A stretch of DNA of 15,884 nt from DASZMJ01 sp035551935 (GTDB lineage Bacteria > Planctomycetota > Planctomycetia > Isosphaerales > Isosphaeraceae), in contig DASZMJ010000601.1 of the NCBI GenBank assembly GCA_035551935.1, forward strand, positions 1 to 15,884. The letters run 5' to 3'. Positions 1 through 8,721 of this stretch are shown in pieces. Numbering within the stretch: position 1 is the first letter of the stretch; every line of letters starts with the position of its first letter. The notes below the pieces were generated by a model, which was not told the DNA's origin, ran no database searches, and worked only from the letters and a program-made list of their open reading frames with translations. The position numbers and the translations under genes were made by a program.

Positions 1-12
1 GGCTGCTCATCC

Positions 13-135
13 TCAGATCGCGAACGTGCGGTCCGCCACCCGGAAGCCTAGGTCGCCATTGGCGGCTCGCCAAATCGGCCGCGACGAGACCGGGCCCCGC
101 GCGCCCCGGCCGCTGGACACCGTCGCCGCCGCGGC
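13..135 (-). other. Possible relic C-terminal tail of a formylglycine-generating-enzyme-like protein
   Basis: On the minus strand a 40-codon open stretch ends at a TGA (13-15) and its last residues read WRAANGDLGFRVADRTFAI. The GFRVA ending resembles the C-terminus of FGE-sulfatase (SUMF1-like) domains, which are abundant in planctomycetes. The frame is closed by a TAG at 136-138, has no start, and would run into the kinase gene on the opposite strand. At best it is a decayed remnant, and the likeness could be chance in GC-rich DNA. The same stretch is the upstream region of the kinase, where I see no clear promoter. Confidence 0.15.
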
Positions 136-146
136 CTATAGCCATC

Positions 147-3100
147 ATGGGTGCAATACATGGTGCCGGGGGGCGCGGGGCGATGGCCGAGTCGACAACG
201 GACCGGGGCGCGGAGTGGGACGGGGGGGTCGACAGCCTGGCCCAGGCGTGGGACCCGGCCGCGACGTCGGCCCCGCCGCCGCCGGGGGCGACGATGGCCC
301 TCGGGCCGGGCCGGGGGCCATCCCGTCGCGCCCCGTCGCGGCCCTTCGCCGACTTCTCCCTGCGGCTCGACGGCGAGCCGGTGCCGACCGGGCTGGAGGG
401 GCCGCCGACGGTCACGAGGACCGCGCCCCGGGCGGGACCGACGCCCGACGCCGTCGAGCCGACGTTCCCGAAGCCCGGCCAGGCCGTCGGCGGCTTCCGG
501 CTCGTCGCCGAGCTGGGCCGCGGGGCGTTGGGCCGCGTCTTCCTGGCCGAGCAGGAGGCTATGGCCGACCGCCGCGTGGCCTTGAAGATCACGAAGGTCG
601 AGGGGGACGAGTACCGGGCGCTCTCGCGGCTCCAGCACGCGCACATCGTGCCGATCCACTCGGTGCACGACGACCCGGCCACCGGCCTGCGGCTGCTCTG
701 CATGCCGTACCTCGGCGGCGCGAACCTGGCGCAGGTACTCGAGGCGGCCGGGGCGCGGCTGCCGACCGTGCCGACCGGCCGCAGCCTCGTCGACGCGCTG
801 GATCAGGTCCGCGCCAAGCCCGGCCCGGTCCACGAGGCCCCCACGATTCCATCCGCCCGGCTCGGGGCCGCGGTCACGCGCGGCATCGGCTCGCCGTCGC
901 TGGTGCGATCGATCTGGCGGCGGCACCTGGTGCGAATGCCCTGGTGGGGCCGGCTCGAGCCTGGCGCGGCGACGGCCCCGGCCCCGGCCGGCGCCGGGAC
1001 CGAGGACGAGCCGGGGCAGCCGGCGCGGCGGTTCCTGCGCAACGCCTCGTACGTCCAGGCCGCCGCCTGGATCGCGGCCCGGCTGGCCGAGGGGCTCGAC
1101 CACGCCCACGGCCGCGGCCTGTTGCACCGCGACATCAAGCCCTCCAACATCCTGATCACCGCCGACGGCACGCCGATGCTCCTGGACTTCAACCTCGCCG
1201 CCGCCGTCGACGTCGAGGGCGACGGCGACCGCGCCCTGGTCGGCGGCACCCTCCCATACATGGCCCCCGAGCACCTCGACGCCTTCAACCCCCGCGGCGC
1301 GACGCCGCCGACGGCCGTCGACGAGCGTTCCGACATCTACGCCCTGGGCCTGATCCTCTTCGAGATGCTCGCCGGCCGCCACCCCTTCGGCGACCCCCCC
1401 GCGGGCCTGCCGATCGTCGAGGTCCTCGGGCGGATGACCGCCGAGCGGCGCCGGGGGGCCCCGCCGTTGCGGGCGATCAACCCGCAGGTCCCCCGGTCCC
1501 TGGAGTCGATCGTCCGCAAGTGCCTCGACCCCGAGCCCGCCCGGCGTTATCGACAGGCCACCGACCTCGCCGAGGACCTCCGCCGGTTCCTCGACGACCT
1601 GCCGCTGCGGCACGCGCCCGAGCCTTGCCTGCGCGAGCGGCTCCAGAAGTGGGCCCGGCGGAACCCGAAGGCCACCAGCGCCTCGACGGTCGCCGCGGTC
1701 GCCGCCGCCCTGATCGTCGCCTGCGCGGCCCTGCTCTGGGCGCTCCGCGACCACCTCGAGCTGGTCACCGCCCGGCTCCGCCGCGCGCGGTTCGAGGGCG
1801 ACTTCCGGCAGTGCCAGCTCCTGCTCAACGCCACGGCGGGGCCGGTCGAGCACCTCGGCCGCGGCATCGACCTGGCAGACCGCGAGCTGGCCGCCTACGG
1901 CATCCTCGGGCCGGGGTCGGGCCAGGGGGACTGGTCGAGCTCGCCGCTGGTCCGGCGGCTCGACGGCCCCGGCCGGCGGGCTCTCCGCGAGGAGCTGGCC
2001 GAGCTGCTCGTGCTCGAGGCCCGCGCGCGGGTCGAGCTGGCCCGCCGGGGCAGGGACGAGGTCGCGCGCCGCAACGCCCTTCGCCTCGCGATCCGACACC
2101 TCGACCGCGCCGAGGCGATCGACCCGAGGCCCTCGGCCGCCCTGTTCGAGGACCGCGCCGACTATCGCCGGGCCCTGGGCGACGGCGAGGGGTTCGAGCG
2201 CGACCGCGACCGCGCCTCGACGACCGAGCCGGCGACCGCCCGCGACTTCGCCCTGCGCGGCTCGGCGCGGCTGGCCCGCGGCCGGCTCGACGAGGCTGAG
2301 CGCGACCTGGCCCGCGCCGTGGCCCTGGACCCGAAGCGGTTCTGGGCCTGGTTCGCGCTGGGGCTCTGCCACCTCCAGGAGTCGCGGCTCGTCGAGGCCG
2401 CGGCCGACTTCTCCGTCTGCTCGGCCCTGGCCCCCGAGTTCGCCTGGCCGCACCTGAACCGCGGGCTGGCCCTGGCCCGCGCCGGCCGCCTGACCGAGGC
2501 CCACGCCTCGTACGACCGCGCCATCGACGTCAACCCCTGGTTCATTGAGGCGTTCGTCGACCGCGGCCTGACCTGCCTGGAGCTGGGCGACGCCGTCGCC
2601 GCCGAGCGCGACCTCCGCCGCGCGATCGAGTTGGGATCGAAGGGGCCCTCGATCCGCGCCGCGCACGCCGAGGCCCTGGCGCGGCTCGGCCGCCGCGACG
2701 AGGCCGGGCGCGGGTTCGCCGAGGCGTTGCGCGTCCGGCCCGACGACCCGGCCTTGCTCGTCGCCCGCGGCTTCTTCCGCCTCCCGACCGACCCCGACGG
2801 CGCCCGAGCCGACCTGGACCACGCCCTCGCCGTCGACCCCCGCGACGCCCGCGCCCACCTCGGCCTCGCCCACCTCGCCCGCAAGAGCGACCCCCGCGCC
2901 GCCTTGGCCGAGCTCGACCGCGCCCTCGAGCTCGACCCCTCCTTGCTCGACGCCCTCGAGCTCCGCGCCCTGCTCCGCGCCCGGCTCGGCGACCCTTCCG
3001 CCCTCCCCGACGTCGACCGCCTCCTCCTCGCCCCCAATCCCCGCCGCCTCTACAACGCCGCCTGCACGCTCGCGCGCCTCTCCTCCACCACCTCCGACCC

Positions 3101-3245
3101 CCGCCTCCTCCCCCGAGCCCTCGACCTCCTCCGCCGCTCCCTCGCCGCCGGTTATCCCTCCTCCGCCATCGCCACCGACGCCGACCTCCAGGCCCTCCGC
3201 GCCCTGCCGGAGTTCCGGGCATTGGCCGCGGCCGCTCACCGTTGA
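147..3245 (+). CDS. Transmembrane Ser/Thr protein kinase with C-terminal TPR repeats
   Basis: Predicted protein of 1,032 residues that phosphorylates Ser/Thr on unknown targets and is anchored in the membrane. After a Pro/Ala-rich leader (1-112) the kinase domain shows a glycine loop GRGALGRV (124-131), VALK with Lys147, a likely helix-C Glu155, HRDIKPSN with catalytic Asp329, and APE at 373-375. The metal-binding motif reads DFN (347-349) instead of DFG. About 95 residues (roughly 202-297) are inserted between the hinge and the helix before HRD. One membrane span lies near 514-533. Tandem TPR units run from about 698 to 945, and the end has the YNAACTLA...DADLQALRALPEF pattern I associate with planctomycete kinase tails. 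The start is uncertain: ATG at 147 or ATG at 183 (residue 13, MAESTT), neither with a convincing Shine-Dalgarno. The kinase-TM-TPR layout is typical of the phylum. Targets and signal are unknown. Confidence 0.92.
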   Translation: MGAIHGAGGRGAMAESTTDRGAEWDGGVDSLAQAWDPAATSAPPPPGATMALGPGRGPSRRAPSRPFADFSLRLDGEPVPTGLEGPPTVTRTAPRAGPTPDAVEPTFPKPGQAVGGFRLVAELGRGALGRVFLAEQEAMADRRVALKITKVEGDEYRALSRLQHAHIVPIHSVHDDPATGLRLLCMPYLGGANLAQVLEAAGARLPTVPTGRSLVDALDQVRAKPGPVHEAPTIPSARLGAAVTRGIGSPSLVRSIWRRHLVRMPWWGRLEPGAATAPAPAGAGTEDEPGQPARRFLRNASYVQAAAWIAARLAEGLDHAHGRGLLHRDIKPSNILITADGTPMLLDFNLAAAVDVEGDGDRALVGGTLPYMAPEHLDAFNPRGATPPTAVDERSDIYALGLILFEMLAGRHPFGDPPAGLPIVEVLGRMTAERRRGAPPLRAINPQVPRSLESIVRKCLDPEPARRYRQATDLAEDLRRFLDDLPLRHAPEPCLRERLQKWARRNPKATSASTVAAVAAALIVACAALLWALRDHLELVTARLRRARFEGDFRQCQLLLNATAGPVEHLGRGIDLADRELAAYGILGPGSGQGDWSSSPLVRRLDGPGRRALREELAELLVLEARARVELARRGRDEVARRNALRLAIRHLDRAEAIDPRPSAALFEDRADYRRALGDGEGFERDRDRASTTEPATARDFALRGSARLARGRLDEAERDLARAVALDPKRFWAWFALGLCHLQESRLVEAAADFSVCSALAPEFAWPHLNRGLALARAGRLTEAHASYDRAIDVNPWFIEAFVDRGLTCLELGDAVAAERDLRRAIELGSKGPSIRAAHAEALARLGRRDEAGRGFAEALRVRPDDPALLVARGFFRLPTDPDGARADLDHALAVDPRDARAHLGLAHLARKSDPRAALAELDRALELDPSLLDALELRALLRARLGDPSALPDVDRLLLAPNPRRLYNAACTLARLSSTTSDPRLLPRALDLLRRSLAAGYPSSAIATDADLQALRALPEFRALAAAAHR

Positions 3246-3260
3246 CGGCCGCTCGGCCGT
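3245..3260 (+). terminator. Short stem-loop directly after the kinase stop codon
   Basis: ACGGCC and GGCCGT form a perfect 6-bp GC stem around a 4-nt loop, starting on the last base of the kinase stop codon. No T-run follows, so it is not a textbook intrinsic terminator. It may protect the mRNA 3' end or act with Rho. Confidence 0.3.
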
Positions 3261-3333
3261 TCCACGGGGGTGATGGCCCTGGTAGATTGGCCGGTCGTCC
3301 CTCGTCGACCGATCCATCGCGGGAGCCCGACCC

Positions 3334-4029
3334 ATGAGACGAACCCTCGCGCCCGCCCTCCTGTCCCTCTTCTTCGCGACGGCGCACGCGCAGACGCCGA
3401 AGCAGCCGAAGGTGGCGCCGGGGCCGATGGAGCCGAACTGGGACGTGGTGCTGGAGAAGCTGTATGGGCTGAAGATGTACGACGACCTGAAGAACCCGGT
3501 GACATCGACGCCGGAGGCGACGCCGGGCCTGTTCAAGAAGGCGGGGCCGGGGCCGGTGGCGTATCGGCCGGCGGTGGCATTGGGCCTGGAGACGACCACG
3601 CGCGGGGGGTGGTACACGCCGGGGACGGGGGGGAAGAGGCCGCAGAAGAGGGCGCTCTGGTCCTATCAAAGGAAGAACACAACCCGGGACATCGAGACCG
3701 GCGCGAACCTGCCGCCGAGGCCGGCGGAGGGGTCGACGACGGAGTTCGACCCGGGCGACGCCCCGTTCGGCCTCTGGGTCAGCAACGACGGCCTCGACGA
3801 CGGCGGCGTCTTCACCGAGCCGGGCGCGGTCGCGGCGATCAACAAGCGATTGGCCAAACAACCGTACAAGGCGATGATCTATCCGAATAAGGACAAGACG
3901 ACGGGCAAGTTCGTCCCGCACAGCTACATCATCGGCTGGGAATACTCGACGAACGACGACTTCCAGGACGTGGTCACCCGGGTGGACAACGTGGACCTCG
4001 TCAACCCGGACGGGTCAGCGGCGAAGTGA
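3334..4029 (+). CDS. Secreted protein of unknown function with NDDFQDVV-type C-terminal motif
   Basis: Predicted 231-residue protein. The start is supported by GGGAG at 3321-3325, eight bases before the ATG. Residues 1-19 look like a Sec signal peptide (MRR, hydrophobic LAPALLSLFFA, then AHA before QT), so the mature protein should be exported. The mature part is Pro/Gly/Lys-rich at first. It ends in a compact module: FGLWVSNDGLDDGG, a KAMIYPNKDKTTGKFVPHSY stretch, then GWEYSTNDDFQDVVTRVDNV. That last motif resembles the acidic ND(F/Y)QD(V/L)V ends of extracellular planctomycete and PEP-CTERM-type modules (DUF4114-like), where the acidic residues may bind Ca2+; this is inference. Its 3' end overlaps the convergent SGNH gene by 15 bp. 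Function is unknown. Confidence 0.8.
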   Translation: MRRTLAPALLSLFFATAHAQTPKQPKVAPGPMEPNWDVVLEKLYGLKMYDDLKNPVTSTPEATPGLFKKAGPGPVAYRPAVALGLETTTRGGWYTPGTGGKRPQKRALWSYQRKNTTRDIETGANLPPRPAEGSTTEFDPGDAPFGLWVSNDGLDDGGVFTEPGAVAAINKRLAKQPYKAMIYPNKDKTTGKFVPHSYIIGWEYSTNDDFQDVVTRVDNVDLVNPDGSAAK

Positions 4030-5154
4030 GTCGCCGAGGTCGAGCCGGTCGGCGACGGCGCGGGCGGCGGCGCGGTGGCCGGCGGGGGACCAGTGGGTGT
4101 CGTCGTCGAAGTAGGGCAGGGGGCCCTCGGCGGCGGCGCGGCGGAGGGGGGTCGTCAGGTCGAGGAACTCGACGCCGGGGCCGAGGCCGGCGACGAGGTC
4201 GCGGAGGCGGTCGGGCAGGTCGCTCGGCGACCAGGAGCGGCACGGGCTGTCGGCCTCGAAGCGGCAGAGCGGCCCGAGGGCGCGGAAGGCCGTCGGCACG
4301 AAGACAACCAGGAGATCGGCCCCGGCCCGTCGGCAGTCGGCGCGGGCCTCGTCGAGGATCGCGCGGAGGCGTCCCAGGGCGTCGAGGTCCTCGGGCGCGA
4401 GCGGACCGGCCGGCTCGGGGAAGTAGACGCGGGTGCCCGCAACCTGGCCGAAGCAGGTGGCGGCGCGGGGGTCGGGCGCGACCGTGACGAGCCGGCCGAG
4501 GGCGAGCGCGAGGTTGCGGCCGAAGGAGCGGTCGGGGAACGGGTCGAGGCCGGGCGACTCGGGGCGGCGGAGGTCGTCGAGGTCGTTCCCCTCGAAGAAG
4601 GACCAGACCACCCATCGCGGTCGCAAGGGGAGGGCGAAGCGGCGGACGACGGCGAGCTCCTCGCGCGGGCCGTAGCCGCACTGGCCGAGGTTGGCGACCG
4701 TCACGCCCTCGAGCCGCGCCAGCACGGCCGTCAGCAGCTCGGGGGCGGCGACGAGCCCCCCCTCGATGAACGAGTCGCCGACGACGGCGACCTCGGCGCG
4801 CGTCAGGTCGCGCGGGTTGCGGAAGCCGTACCGGTCGTAGCGGACGTCGAAGCGATGCGGCCGCGCGCCCGGGATGCGCCAGGCGCTGGCGACGTTGCCG
4901 AAGGTCGCGCCGACGCGATGGATCCCCGGGCGATGGCGGTAGGAACACGAGCGGTCGGGGAGGTTCTCCGGGTTGAGCCGGGGGTCATCGGTCGTCGCGA
5001 GCACGCGGCGGTAATCGACCAGACCGATCAGCGCCGGCGCCTCAAGCGTGACGAGGCCCAGGCTCAGGACGACGACGGCCAGGGCCAGCCGCGCGGCGAG
5101 TGGGGCCTTCCGCGCGGGGGCCTTGGGCGCGGCGATGGTCGTCGGCGACGGCAA
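4015..5154 (-). CDS. SGNH/GDSL-hydrolase-like protein with N-terminal membrane anchor
   Basis: Predicted 379-residue protein. An N-terminal hydrophobic segment (about 20-46) suggests a membrane anchor with the rest outside the cytoplasm. The SGNH blocks are visible in order: VVGDSFIEG (Ser128 of GDS, 126-128), NLGQCGYG with the block II glycine (155-162), EGND with Asn190 (block III), and DDDTHWSPAGH with Asp351 and His354 (block V). This fits SGNH-fold esterases, including the AlgX/AlgJ-like acetyltransferases that modify exopolysaccharides; the substrate is unknown. The start is a TTG supported by GGGAGG with an 8-nt spacer, and no in-frame ATG lies nearby. It sits 73 bp downstream of the large membrane/TPR protein on the same strand, probably in one operon, with a strong hairpin in the gap. 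Confidence 0.82.
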   Translation of the reverse strand: MPSPTTIAAPKAPARKAPLAARLALAVVVLSLGLVTLEAPALIGLVDYRRVLATTDDPRLNPENLPDRSCSYRHRPGIHRVGATFGNVASAWRIPGARPHRFDVRYDRYGFRNPRDLTRAEVAVVGDSFIEGGLVAAPELLTAVLARLEGVTVANLGQCGYGPREELAVVRRFALPLRPRWVVWSFFEGNDLDDLRRPESPGLDPFPDRSFGRNLALALGRLVTVAPDPRAATCFGQVAGTRVYFPEPAGPLAPEDLDALGRLRAILDEARADCRRAGADLLVVFVPTAFRALGPLCRFEADSPCRSWSPSDLPDRLRDLVAGLGPGVEFLDLTTPLRRAAAEGPLPYFDDDTHWSPAGHRAAARAVADRLDLGDSLRR

Positions 5155-5162
5155 CGGCGGGA

Positions 5163-5168
5163 CCTCCC
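5163..5168 (-). promoter_or_regulatory. Shine-Dalgarno GGGAGG deciding the TTG start of the SGNH gene
   Basis: Read on the minus strand, GGGAGG is followed by eight bases (TCCCGCCG) and then TTG at 5154. The first three bases (5168-5166) are also the closing pairs of the hairpin at 5166-5203. Confidence 0.6.
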
Positions 5169-5203
5169 TCCTCCGCCGGGCCCGGCGGCCCGGCGGAGGA
5201 GGG
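5166..5203 (-). promoter_or_regulatory. Perfect 17-bp hairpin overlapping the ribosome-binding site of the SGNH gene
   Basis: Bases 5166-5182 pair perfectly with 5187-5203 across a 4-nt loop. In the minus-strand transcript the 3' arm ends GGAGGAGGG and runs directly into the Shine-Dalgarno of the SGNH gene. The hairpin begins about 25 nt after the stop of the upstream membrane-protein gene. No T-run follows on either strand, so a simple intrinsic terminator is unlikely. It could lower translation of the second gene, mark an mRNA processing end, or both. Confidence 0.6.
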
Positions 5204-5227
5204 TATCGGCCCGATCGGCGCGGGAGT

Positions 5228-8200
5228 TCACCGTTTCGCCGCGTCGGCGTCGCCGGCCGAGGTGCCGCTCGGGGGCGGGACGGGCAGGCCCATCTTCTCG
5301 AGGTAGTAGGCGGCGATCGGCCGGGTGGTCAGGTCGGGGCTGAGCCGCAGGGCCGTGGTGAAGGCCGCGCCGGCCTTCTCGGGGTAGCCGGCCTCGAGGA
5401 AGACCAGGCCGAGCTCGTAGGTCCAGCGCGTCTCGACGGCGTTGCGCTGGGGGATCTCCATCGCCAGCCGGACCGCCTCCTGCGGGCCGCCGGCCAGCAG
5501 CGCCAGGGGGGACCGCAGGGCCTCCATCACCTTGGCCTCGCGGACCTGGTGGACGGCGGCGAACTGCCAGTCCTGGGTGGCGCCGGTGTAGTTGCCGAGC
5601 AGCAGGTTGACCAGCCCCCGGCGGTACGACGACTCGCCCGGCTGGCCGCCGAGCGACGGGTCGTTGGGCTCGGGCGAGATGAGGTTGGCGGCCTCGTCGG
5701 GCTGGCCGGTCCGGCAATACAGGTCGACCAGCGGGGCCTTGACGGCCGTCAAGGGCACGCCCTCCTTCTCGGCGTCGGCGAGCTCGCGGATCGCGTGGCC
5801 GGCCATGCCCATCTGAATCGCCATGGCGTAGCGCTGCTGGACGCTCGGCCGGCTCTCCTCGACCTGGTCCTTCAGGTTCGACTCGAAGTTGACGACCGCC
5901 TTCTCCAGCTCCGGCAGCCGCCGCGCGTCCTCCTCGTCGAGCTCCGAGCCGGTGCCGATCAGGAGGTCGCGGGCCTTCTGGAGCCGGTCGCGCTCCAGGT
6001 CGTAGTAGCCGAGCATGCGGAAGAGCTGTGCCATCTCGCTGTGCAAGGTGGCCAGGGTGAAGCGGGCCGGCGGCTCGTTCGACGGCGGCGCGGTCTTGAT
6101 GGCGAAGTTCAGGGCCGTCAGCCGCTGCCGGACCCGCAGGTCGAGGAGGTCCACGGGGGTCGCCTCCTGGCCGGCGCGGCGGAGCTCGGCGACCTCGGCG
6201 TTCATCAGGTAGCGGTAGGCGATCGCCAGGTGCCGGAAGGCGTCCGGGTCGTTGGGCCGCTCGGCCAGCGCGGCGCGGCACTCGCGGATGGCCAGCAGGC
6301 AGTGGGCCGGGTCGGGCGGGGGCAGGCTCAACGTCGACGCCTCGCCGCGGAGGGCCTCCTCGGGCGTCAGCCAGCGGATCGCCGCCAGGACGTGCGGCTG
6401 CGGCCCGGCCAGGGACCGGGCCCGGAAGATCCGGTCGACCCAACCGGTCTCCACCGGCGGCTCGACGGCCGACCGCGTCGGCTGCTCGCGGTGATAGGCG
6501 ACCTGCTCGGCCTTCAGCGCGTGCTCCTTGAAGTACCCCAGGTCGACCTTCGACGCCGTCGAGCCGTCGGCCCGGCCGTACAACGCCGCGTTGCCGTCGA
6601 AGTAGATCGGGATCCAGTAGCCGCTCCGATCCAGCGCCTGGAGCGTCCGCTCGTCGAGCTCGTTGTTCGGGTCGATCATCAGGACGCTGGCGCCGAGCGG
6701 GTCGAGGATCGCCTTCCACTCCGCCGGCGCGTCGCGGCCGATCGCGGCGCGGAGCGCCTGGATCGAGCGGGCCAGCTCGCGCGGATACAGGTCGCGGCGG
6801 CTGTCGATGAAGACCTTGCGGGTCGGCGCCCGCCAGATCATCGCGTCGCCGTGCGCGAGGCTCAGGTTGACGACCTGGCCGCGGACCTTCGCCGTCTCGA
6901 GGTAGTCGGCCGCCTCGAACGCGAACCGGTCGGCGTCGACGCCGAAGCCGAACGGCGACTCGCCCGGCAAGGCCCCCAGGCCCGTCAGCGTCATCGCGAT
7001 GACGCCGAAGATCGCCACGATCGTCACCGCCCGGCCGCCGACGGACCAGAGGTCCCAGGGCCGGCCGATCCGGCCCTCGACGCCGAAGCGGTCGAGGTAC
7101 CACTCCTGGCCGTTGAGCGCCAGCGTCGCCGCCAGCACGACGGCGAACTCGGCCGAGAGCCGCCAGAAGACCGCCCACGAGGCCGCCGCGAACGCGAAGA
7201 TGAGGAACCGACCGAGCCGGAACCGCTCCCGGTTCAGGAAGAACGAGAACAGGCCGGCGGCGACGCAGAGGAAGTAATACGCCTTCAGCAGCTGGTGCAT
7301 CCGCGACATCTCGGGCCGCACGTCGAAGTACGCCTTGCCGCTCACGCGGCCGAACAGCGAGAGCTGGTCCACCGTCAACGTCTGGTCGCCGCTGAAGAGC
7401 TGGCGCAACGGCGCCAGCGTCGCCGGGAAGACGTGGTAGGTCGACGGGTTCGCGAAGCAGGCCAGCGCGCAGGCGCCGAGGATGATCCCGGCGAACTTCG
7501 GCGTCCAGGTCTTCGGGGACTCGGCCGGCTCGATCTCGTCCGTTCGCTTCTTCGACGCGGCCGCCGGCGCCGGCGCCGGCTGGAGCGACCCCGACGCCGC
7601 CAGCGCCAGCACGACCAGGCCGAACAGGAACGACTCGTCGACGTTGACCCAGGCCAGGAACAGCGGCACCAGCGCGATCGCCGCCCCCCGCTTGCCGAGG
7701 TTGACGGCGCGGTGCAAGAGCGCCAGCTCGAGGGCGAGCAGGAACAGGCCCCACGTCTCCGGCGCGACCGTCGCCCGCCGCGCGATGCCGCCGACGCCCA
7801 GGCCGATGCCGCCGATGCCCAGGCCCGCCGGCGTGACGACCCCCCCGAGCGCGATCAGCACGCAGACGGCGACCCACCACAGCCCCGGCCCCGGCCGCCG
7901 GATGCTCAGGAGCGCCAGGGCCGTCAGGACCCGGACGATCGCCGCGATCGCCACCAGGGTCCCCGCCCCGAGCTGCAACGCCCTGGCCTCGTCGCGGACG
8001 CCCACCCCCGGCAACGTCGGCGCGGCGCTCGCGCCGGCGTCGAAGGCCAGGGCGCTGACCCACTCGAAGACCCACGGGATATTGACCCAGCGCTTCCCCT
8101 CCTCGGTGTACGAGAAGCGGTCGGTCGTCGGCGGCATCCCCTCCTTGGCGGTGATCTGGCCCGCGCGCAACAGCGGCCAGATGGTGGAGTTATTGATCCG

Positions 8201-8419
8201 CCCCGCCGCCGTGAAGAAGATCAGGGCCAGCAGCAGGAACGTCAGGCAGGTGTCGTAATACCGGTTCCACTCCACCACCCGTTCCGGCGTCCACGGCTCC
8301 GGCTCCGGCTCCGGCGGTGCCCCGCCCTCGGCTTCGGCGTCGAGGTTCTCATCGGTCGTCGCGACGGGCGCCGTCGTCTCCTTCGACGGTCCCGGCTCGG
8401 GCGCTTCGTTTTCATTCAT
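5228..8419 (-). CDS. Large polytopic membrane protein with TPR-like C-terminal domain
   Basis: Predicted 1,063 residues from an ATG; an in-frame TTG at 8434 would add five, and neither start has a clear Shine-Dalgarno. After an acidic Pro/Glu leader there is a first membrane span (about 57-75), then a loop with LLRAGQITAKEGMPPTTDRF and a following SYTEEGKRWV. This matches the W(H)LRTGxWIxxHGxxPxxDPFSYTxxGKPWV signature I associate with uncharacterised membrane proteins of planctomycetes that resemble PMT/OST-type (GT-C fold) glycosyltransferases. Roughly ten further hydrophobic spans follow up to about residue 485. The remaining ~570 residues are soluble and helical with TPR-like units (for example DPDAFRHLAIAYRYLMNAEV) and PxxP-rich ends. 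It heads a probable two-gene unit with the SGNH protein, which could suggest envelope glycan work. No catalytic residue can be assigned, so function stays open. Confidence 0.78.
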   Translation of the reverse strand: MNENEAPEPGPSKETTAPVATTDENLDAEAEGGAPPEPEPEPWTPERVVEWNRYYDTCLTFLLLALIFFTAAGRINNSTIWPLLRAGQITAKEGMPPTTDRFSYTEEGKRWVNIPWVFEWVSALAFDAGASAAPTLPGVGVRDEARALQLGAGTLVAIAAIVRVLTALALLSIRRPGPGLWWVAVCVLIALGGVVTPAGLGIGGIGLGVGGIARRATVAPETWGLFLLALELALLHRAVNLGKRGAAIALVPLFLAWVNVDESFLFGLVVLALAASGSLQPAPAPAAASKKRTDEIEPAESPKTWTPKFAGIILGACALACFANPSTYHVFPATLAPLRQLFSGDQTLTVDQLSLFGRVSGKAYFDVRPEMSRMHQLLKAYYFLCVAAGLFSFFLNRERFRLGRFLIFAFAAASWAVFWRLSAEFAVVLAATLALNGQEWYLDRFGVEGRIGRPWDLWSVGGRAVTIVAIFGVIAMTLTGLGALPGESPFGFGVDADRFAFEAADYLETAKVRGQVVNLSLAHGDAMIWRAPTRKVFIDSRRDLYPRELARSIQALRAAIGRDAPAEWKAILDPLGASVLMIDPNNELDERTLQALDRSGYWIPIYFDGNAALYGRADGSTASKVDLGYFKEHALKAEQVAYHREQPTRSAVEPPVETGWVDRIFRARSLAGPQPHVLAAIRWLTPEEALRGEASTLSLPPPDPAHCLLAIRECRAALAERPNDPDAFRHLAIAYRYLMNAEVAELRRAGQEATPVDLLDLRVRQRLTALNFAIKTAPPSNEPPARFTLATLHSEMAQLFRMLGYYDLERDRLQKARDLLIGTGSELDEEDARRLPELEKAVVNFESNLKDQVEESRPSVQQRYAMAIQMGMAGHAIRELADAEKEGVPLTAVKAPLVDLYCRTGQPDEAANLISPEPNDPSLGGQPGESSYRRGLVNLLLGNYTGATQDWQFAAVHQVREAKVMEALRSPLALLAGGPQEAVRLAMEIPQRNAVETRWTYELGLVFLEAGYPEKAGAAFTTALRLSPDLTTRPIAAYYLEKMGLPVPPPSGTSAGDADAAKR

Positions 8420-8483
8420 CGGGGGATCGGCCAACGATGGTGGAACGACGTTGATGACTTGAGACCCATGCTAGCGCCCCCTC

Positions 8484-8609
8484 CCTCGCAGGGTCAAGGG
8501 GCGCCCGGCGACCGGCCCCCTTCTCGCATGCGCATCCATCGACGGGTGGCAGGCAACGTCAGTAACGCTGTATTTCTTCGGAGTTGTCGTAACCCTTGAC
8601 CCTGCGAGG
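8484..8609. repeat. 126-bp segment bounded by a perfect 17-bp inverted repeat
   Basis: CCTCGCAGGGTCAAGGG at 8484-8500 is matched exactly by its reverse complement at 8593-8609, with 92 bp between. The inner segment has no ORF of note. The layout is MITE-like, but no flanking target duplication is obvious. It could equally be a structured leader. Confidence 0.5.
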
Positions 8610-8648
8610 AAATCGCTCCGATCGTGAGCCCCCGGCTGGGCGCTGAAA

Positions 8649-8721
8649 TCATCGCCGTCCTCTGTTCTGATGGGTGCTGGCGCCAACCACCACCCACCAG
8701 GAGTCAGGAGAACGGCGATGA
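8649..8721. repeat. Imperfect 73-nt inverted repeat centred on GGCGCC
   Basis: TCATCGCCGT (8649-8658) is the exact reverse complement of ACGGCGATGA (8712-8721), and the arms stay partly complementary, with small gaps, toward GGCGCC at 8679-8684. The right arm contains a GGAG-AACGGCG-ATG arrangement that looks like a ribosome-binding site and start at 8718. Confidence 0.4.

Noticed and set aside
48..3617. Minus-strand open frame of about 1,189 codons opposite the kinase
   Set aside because: The translation is Gly/Val/Ala/Arg-rich low complexity without domains. It mirrors the third-position GC bias of the kinase gene, which has clear motifs.
4075..5343. Plus-strand frame of 422 codons opposite the SGNH gene
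   Set aside because: No domains and biased composition; the minus frame has all SGNH blocks.
5048..8599. Plus-strand open frame of about 1,183 codons and a second minus frame (5064-8075) across the membrane-protein gene
   Set aside because: Both are composition shadows; only the frame 5228-8419 gives membrane spans and a recognisable loop signature.
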